Source: an uncultured Tateyamaria sp.
GTDB taxonomy: Bacteria > Pseudomonadota > Alphaproteobacteria > Rhodobacterales > Rhodobacteraceae
Reading direction: 5' to 3'
Length of the DNA: 64,000 nt
Assembly: GCF_947488715.1 (NCBI RefSeq)
Contig: NZ_CANLAG010000006.1
Location: 53,501 to 117,500, forward strand
Shown in pieces: positions 57,066 through 64,000 of this stretch. The position numbers and the translations under genes are program-made. Every line of letters starts with the position of its first letter. Positions within the stretch are counted from its first letter, which is position 1. Under the pieces are notes generated by a model, which was not told the DNA's origin, ran no database searches, and was given only the letters and a program-made list of their open reading frames with translations.

Positions 57066-57865
57066 TCCGACATCTTATCCTGCTCATCAACCTGATCTGG
57101 GCCACCGCCGCCACGGCCGACACGCTGCGCATGGCGGTCACCACGTCGTTCCACAACTCGGGCCTTGCCGATGTGCTGCTCCCCGCGATTCAGAAGGACA
57201 CGGGGCTCGATGTGCACCTGCTGGTGGTCGGCACCGGGCAGGCCCTCCGCCTTGGACGCGCCGGTGACGTCGACGCGGTCCTCGTCCATGCCCGCAGTGC
57301 CGAGGATACCTTTGTCTCCGAAGGCTACGGCACACACCGGCGGGAAATCATGTATAACGACTTTGTTCTGATCGGCCCTCAAAACGACCCCGCGCAAATC
57401 GCGACGCAGAACACCGTCACCGGCGCCATGACCGCACTCGCCGCCACACGCGCACCCTTTGTCAGTCGCGGTGACGACAGCGGCACCCACAAGAAAGAAA
57501 TCGCACTTTGGGTCGATGCGGGGCTGGATCCCGACGCGTTCGGCCCCTGGTATCGGTCCGTCGGCGCGGGCATGGGGGCGAGCCTGAACACCGCCGCAGG
57601 GCTCAACGCATATATCCTGTCGGACCGCGCCAGTTGGCTGAACTTTGCGAACAAATCCGGGTTGGCGCTGCTGTTTTCCGGCGATCCGACCCTGTTCAAT
57701 CAATACGCCTTCTTGCCGGTGAACAGCGCGCGCCATCCCCATGTCCGTACAGAGGCGGTGCAGCGTCTGGAACAATGGCTGACGGGTCCAAAGGCCAAAT
57801 CATTGATCAACGGGTTCTCGATCGACGGTCAAAACCTGTTTGTCTTCAACGCGCAAAACCCGTGA
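57062..57865 (+). CDS. tupA: Tungstate-type ABC transporter substrate-binding protein (TupA)
   Basis: A 267-residue periplasmic binding protein with a Sec signal peptide (cut after ATA near residue 19). The mature start MAVTTSFHNSGLADVLLPAIQ carries the T-T-S oxyanion-binding motif of TupA; SRGDDSGTHKKEIALW is another conserved anion-contact segment. Start GTG 57062 overlaps the tupC stop. The last gene before a two-way terminator. Confidence 0.9.
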   Translation: MIRHLILLINLIWATAATADTLRMAVTTSFHNSGLADVLLPAIQKDTGLDVHLLVVGTGQALRLGRAGDVDAVLVHARSAEDTFVSEGYGTHRREIMYNDFVLIGPQNDPAQIATQNTVTGAMTALAATRAPFVSRGDDSGTHKKEIALWVDAGLDPDAFGPWYRSVGAGMGASLNTAAGLNAYILSDRASWLNFANKSGLALLFSGDPTLFNQYAFLPVNSARHPHVRTEAVQRLEQWLTGPKAKSLINGFSIDGQNLFVFNAQNP

Positions 57866-57876
57866 CCCGGAAAACC

Positions 57877-57905
57877 AAAACGCCGCCCACGAGGGACGGC
57901 GTTTT
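57877..57905. terminator. Two-way terminator between tupA and tRNA-fMet
   Basis: AAAACGCCG (57877-57885) pairs with CGGCGTTTT (57897-57905); inside, CCC pairs with GGG around ACGA. The A and T runs at the stem base give a U-tract on either strand. It serves tupA and, from the other side, the tRNA transcript. Confidence 0.85.
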
Positions 57906-57907
57906 GT

Positions 57908-57984
<77 letters not shown>

Positions 57985-58204
57985 CCATTTGGTTTGGACG
58001 ACTTACGCCACACCGCAGGGGACCGCAAGAGCATAGCTTCGATTTCCTATCAGAAATCTGTCACAAAAATTTGCGGCCATTTGCGACACTGCCACGCACC
58101 CGTGGTCCGTCAAATCCCTGCCGCCCGCGTGACAACTTATTATGATCGCGGCACAGTAGAACGGACACTTAATCGCCAGATCACAACAGGATGGGCACCG
58201 CGCC

Positions 58205-59218
58205 ATGCGCAAAGAGGACAATCAGACCCAAGACGCCCTGTCCTCTTATGTTGTCGAAATTCACGTGGCCCGCGGGTTCAGCGGGCTTGAGCTGACATCG
58301 ATCACGCATGTCCTGGCTACGGCCAACACGTTGCTTGGGCGTGACCTGTTTTCGTGGCGGTTCAGTACCGATGCGCCGGGTATCATCACCGGTGATCAGG
58401 GCGCACTTGTGCGCGCCGAACCCGCCATCGCCGATCACCGGCTTGCGGATATGTTCATCGTTGTGGGGGGGCGCAACGCAGGAACACCCACCTGGCTGCC
58501 ACGCGTCCGCGCAATGCAGCGCAAGGGGCGCTTTGTTGTCCTGCTGTCTGACGCGGCGACCGGTTATATCAAGAACACCAAGGCACCGGGGGGCCGGGTC
58601 ACGACGCATTGGCGCGATGTCACCCCGCTGATCGAAACCGGGTATCACCCGAAACTGACCACACATCTCAGCGAAAATTCGGATGGTATTATCACCGCTG
58701 CCGGAGCAGGTGCGACACTTGAGTTGATGATCGGCTTGATCGCACGTCATTTGACCAGCCCGCAGATCGCGGAACTCGGCAGTCAGTTGCTGTTGCAGAC
58801 GCTCCGCAAGAGTGACGCGGAACAGCCGCGCAGCATCGCCGACAACGAAGGGCTGTTTGACAACAGGCTGACCCAGGTGATCCGCCTGATGGAAGAGACC
58901 GTGAACGAGCCGCTTTCGATGGACGACATCACCGCGCGCATTGGCGTATCGACCCGCCATCTCGAGCGTGTGTTCCGCACGACTTTTAACGACACGCCCG
59001 CACGGTTTTACAAACGTCTCCGCGTGAAACGCGCCCGCACGATGATCGAGGAATCGTTGTTGCCGATGATAGATGTGTCGGTGGCCTGCGGTTTCGGGTC
59101 CTGCACCACGATGTCAAAGGCGGTAAAGGATGAGTACGGCGTAACTCCGTCCCAGATGCGCGCGCGGAAAAAGATAACGTTGCTGACCTACGAAGGTCGA
59201 CAATCCGGCGACACTTAG
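58205..59218 (+). CDS. GlxA family (AraC-type with DJ-1/PfpI domain) transcriptional regulator
   Basis: 337 residues. The N-terminal DJ-1/PfpI-like domain (ARGFSGLELTSITHVLATANTLLG, split) probably senses a small molecule; the C-terminal AraC domain contains two helix-turn-helix motifs (MDDITARIGVSTRHLERVFR and DVSVACGFGSCTTMSKAVKDEYG, split). Ligand and targets unknown; relatives control choline/glycine-betaine or arginine use. It sits between 5S rRNA and tRNA-fMet, on the opposite strand. Confidence 0.92.
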   Translation: MRKEDNQTQDALSSYVVEIHVARGFSGLELTSITHVLATANTLLGRDLFSWRFSTDAPGIITGDQGALVRAEPAIADHRLADMFIVVGGRNAGTPTWLPRVRAMQRKGRFVVLLSDAATGYIKNTKAPGGRVTTHWRDVTPLIETGYHPKLTTHLSENSDGIITAAGAGATLELMIGLIARHLTSPQIAELGSQLLLQTLRKSDAEQPRSIADNEGLFDNRLTQVIRLMEETVNEPLSMDDITARIGVSTRHLERVFRTTFNDTPARFYKRLRVKRARTMIEESLLPMIDVSVACGFGSCTTMSKAVKDEYGVTPSQMRARKKITLLTYEGRQSGDT

Positions 59219-59655
59219 ACGCATCAAAGGTCCAACCGCCTGCCTTCGTCGCCAGCCTACCAGAATTCGGGTTAATTTGACGCAAATCCAGCGCACGCTC
59301 ATCTAAGTGTTTGAGACACTACGCGGATTTGAGATTGGATAATATCGCGTAACCCAAACGATCACCCTGTCCCCGCGGGGACAGCGCCGAAAGTCCCGGT
59401 CATTTCAGCTATTTTGGTGCATGGGAACGCGAAAACAATCGCTCCGACAGGCCGAGTAGAGCACTCAGACCTTCGTTTTTAAGAAGTCCGACACGTTTGA
59501 CGACGAAACACACGAGAAACTGAGCCGATTTCCACCGAAAAAACCCCGGAAACCAATGCACAAATGCAAAATACAGCACCGTCGCTGCAAAGAAGGTTCA
59601 AAATGTAGTTTGGGGAAGCATCGGTAGAGAGGTACGAAACTCAAAGGGCTTTTTA
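59219..59655. other. Non-coding stretch between GlxA-type gene and 5S rRNA
   Basis: 437 bases with no convincing gene. It contains the third 16-bp palindrome (59368-59383) and a poor hairpin near 59466-59488 (GACCTTC / GAAGTC). I could not identify a clear rRNA terminator downstream of 5S. A 130-codon open frame crosses into 5S and is rejected. Confidence 0.6.
59368..59383. repeat. 16-bp perfect palindrome, copy 3
   Basis: TGTCCCCGCGGGGACA, about 270 bases downstream of the 5S 3' end. Identical to copies at 10806 and 21239. Confidence 0.8.
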
Positions 59656-59772
<117 letters not shown>

Positions 59773-59888
59773 CGAAAAAGACCTTTAAATTCCTCAACAC
59801 GTTGTCCAAGTCGCGTACGACTGCATGTGTGTATGCTTTTTGATTATCGTTCATCACGAGGCGTATGAAGTCTCGCTTTTACTGGATC

Positions 59889-62718
<2,830 letters not shown>

Positions 62719-63146
62719 GATCCAGAAAAAGTAAGACTTGCGTCAAACGCGGATGCACAGCTGGTAACTTAATGCATCCATTCTTCTGGTATCAAAAGCA
62801 TACTTTCCCGCCAGCATGTTTTGTAAGCATGCTGACAATTGAACAGTCACGTTTGTCTACCATCCGTGCGGGAGGCAGACTGTGCTGTTCGGGTTAGTGT
62901 ACTTGACTTGGACAACTCTGTTTGTTTCAGCCGGGATACAGTGGCAGGAGCGAGGAAGCACTCCAGACCATGCCTTCCACCGAGATGGAACCGAACTGAG
63001 ATCATCGCCACACTCGGCGCGATCAAACAGTGTTGATTGTTACGATTGAGATTGCTCTCAAAAGTAACTTGTATCTCTCTATACGATGTCAATTCGTCCA
63101 GATTGGACGAGTAAAAGCGCCGTAGCGCTCTTACTGATCTAATCCG
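62719..63146 (-). other. Partial 16S-23S spacer (23S-proximal part), no tRNA
   Basis: 428 bases upstream of 23S (reading the minus strand) that look like the 3' part of an alphaproteobacterial rRNA spacer, for instance TTGACATCGTATAGAGAG at its upstream side and a CAAGTCAAGTACACTAAC stretch. I searched for tRNA-Ala and tRNA-Ile (T-loop, CCA, anticodon stems) and found neither. A 7-bp stem (TCGTCCA/TGGACGA, 63094-63110) and a terminator hairpin lie at its far end, next to the glycosyltransferase stop. TTGACA has no well-spaced -10 box, so no promoter is evident. Confidence 0.65.
63111..63134 (-). terminator. Intrinsic terminator of the glycosyltransferase gene
   Basis: On the minus strand GTAAGAGCGC pairs with GCGCTTTTAC (one G-U pair) around TACG, a UNCG tetraloop closed by C-G, which is very stable. 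It lies 12 bases after the glycosyltransferase stop and before the 23S spacer. The U-rich part is in the 3' arm. Confidence 0.65.
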
Positions 63147-64000
63147 TCAGTATGTCTTGAACCATTTTGGCAAGGTTGTTTTCGCCAGGAAGGGAATTCC
63201 CGGTGACCTCACAACCCCGTCACCCTCTTCCGATTTCATGTCGGTCGGGATCAGAGCGTGCGCCTTTGCGACTGCGTCAGTCCAAGGTGTCAGCTCTAAG
63301 GTTTCTGCTGTTTCAAAGAACTTCATGGCGTGAGCATCAGCGCGTTTCCATCCCCAGCCGGGTAGGCCAGGAACACCTGCGCGCGCCACCTCTTTCCGCG
63401 TCGCGTTCACATCGGCGAGCGCCGCTATATTCGCAAACTTGAGGTGAACCAGATACACGCCAGTTGGAAAGCCATATGTATATGGCGTGCTGTCCATGTT
63501 GGTTAGCTTGACGCCATGCCTCATCAGAGGTGCGTCAACTGATACCGCCCATGCCTTACTGTAGTTGCCTGTAATCACGGCCGCTGTGCGACACGTAAAG
63601 ACTGACACACCGTCAGGCATTTCCTTGTCCGTTGGCTGCTCATAGACATTCAATCCGATCGAGAAGACCGTATCGTCTGTCGTGTTGCTGAACAGATCCG
63701 AGAAGGAACTGTGTACATCAGGGTCAATGCATATGAGCTCGTCAGTGTCCGTCCTGATCACCCAGTCGTAAAACCGAAGTAAACCAGATTGGAAGTCGTT
63801 GAGCATTTTGTTCCGGCGTTTATCGAACCCCTCCAAGGTCTCCCTTGGGATTGTCCAGATATTGGCACCGGCTGCGATCTCGTTGACCCTTTCGTCAGGT
63901 CCGTGGACCACAACGTAGAGGTTTTCGATACCCAGATGTTTCGAGTAATGCCTGATCCACTGAGCCAAGGCCCAGTAATCTCGGTACACCATTGTTATTG
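63147..64000 (-). CDS. Glycosyltransferase family 2-like protein, 5' end cut by window edge
   Basis: At least 284 codons. ATG at 63992 is a possible start, but the frame stays open to the edge and reads Ile-Thr before it, and the ITMVYRDYW stretch looks like the interior of the first beta strand, so the true start probably lies beyond 64000. DWVIRTDTDELICIDPD near residue 80 is the acidic metal/nucleotide-sugar motif; WKRADAHAMKFFETAETL near the end is typical of family 2-type (Glyco_tranf_2_4) enzymes. Substrate unknown. It occupies the place where 16S and tRNA genes are expected upstream of 23S. Confidence 0.8.
   Translation of the reverse strand, partial: ITMVYRDYWALAQWIRHYSKHLGIENLYVVVHGPDERVNEIAAGANIWTIPRETLEGFDKRRNKMLNDFQSGLLRFYDWVIRTDTDELICIDPDVHSSFSDLFSNTTDDTVFSIGLNVYEQPTDKEMPDGVSVFTCRTAAVITGNYSKAWAVSVDAPLMRHGVKLTNMDSTPYTYGFPTGVYLVHLKFANIAALADVNATRKEVARAGVPGLPGWGWKRADAHAMKFFETAETLELTPWTDAVAKAHALIPTDMKSEEGDGVVRSPGIPFLAKTTLPKWFKTY

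Noticed and set aside
62719..63146. Possible tRNA-Ala or tRNA-Ile in the spacer before 23S
   Set aside because: No T-loop, anticodon stem or CCA-bearing acceptor pair found on either strand.

Overview
The window looks like chromosome from an alphaproteobacterium of the Rhodobacteraceae (Roseobacter group). The DNA is GC-rich and the genes are tightly packed with many ATGA, GTGA and TGATG overlaps. Group markers include an RpoHII-type sigma factor, a DUF1467 membrane protein beside methylmalonyl-CoA epimerase, CtrA-like half sites, an OxyR/KatG pair and an initiator tRNA downstream of 5S rRNA. Almost everything is core or common accessory metabolism. I see no transposase, phage gene or CRISPR array.

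Layout. 1-6.9 kb: NAD+ synthase (cut at the left edge), a secreted MORN-repeat protein coupled to an unknown secreted protein, a nucleotidyltransferase, and an SDR coupled to an FeS-type photolyase. 7.0-8.8 kb: a leucine leader peptide with alternative hairpins, then leuA. 8.8-9.4 kb: YceI. 9.6-15.9 kb: the elongasome operon mreB-mreC-mreD-mrdA-rodA with an unusual leader. 16-24.3 kb: a VOC protein and GhrA, an M3 peptidase, coaBC-dut-(membrane-anchored MoeB-like), and rpoHII coupled to a ChaN-like protein. 24.4-31 kb: cobU and a phosphatase, a GST, comM, then an esterase, gshB, yraN and rsmI. 31-40.6 kb: an LpoA-like lipoprotein, glnD, a LysR regulator divergent from an SbtA-type bicarbonate transporter, murJ, a rhomboid-like protein lacking catalytic residues, and trpS. 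40.7-48.5 kb: small enzymes (VOC, HDAC-like, nitroreductase), mce, a receiver-domain protein, a GNAT, and a DUF1501/DUF1800 pair. 48.6-57.9 kb: aspS, pcaCHG, katG/oxyR and a tungstate-type ABC transporter. 57.9-64 kb: tRNA-fMet, a GlxA-family regulator, 5S, 23S, part of an rRNA spacer, and a glycosyltransferase running off the right edge.

How genes work together. Cell-wall elongation is well represented (MreBCD, PBP2, RodA, MurJ, an LpoA-like activator). Oxidative and photo-oxidative stress defence is spread through the window (RpoHII, GshB, GST, KatG/OxyR, FeS photolyase). Nitrogen and leucine control appear as GlnD and the leu leader.

The most unusual points are: (1) a 23S-5S unit whose upstream side is a protein-coding gene with its own terminator instead of tRNA-Ala, tRNA-Ile and 16S, with a regulator gene also separating 5S from tRNA-fMet; (2) a perfect 16-bp palindrome present three times; (3) a leader-peptide attenuator for leuA that may be leaderless; (4) a 13-bp tandem repeat plus hairpin in the mreB leader; (5) a rhomboid-fold protein without catalytic Ser or His. 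I did not find a clearly new defence or mobile system.
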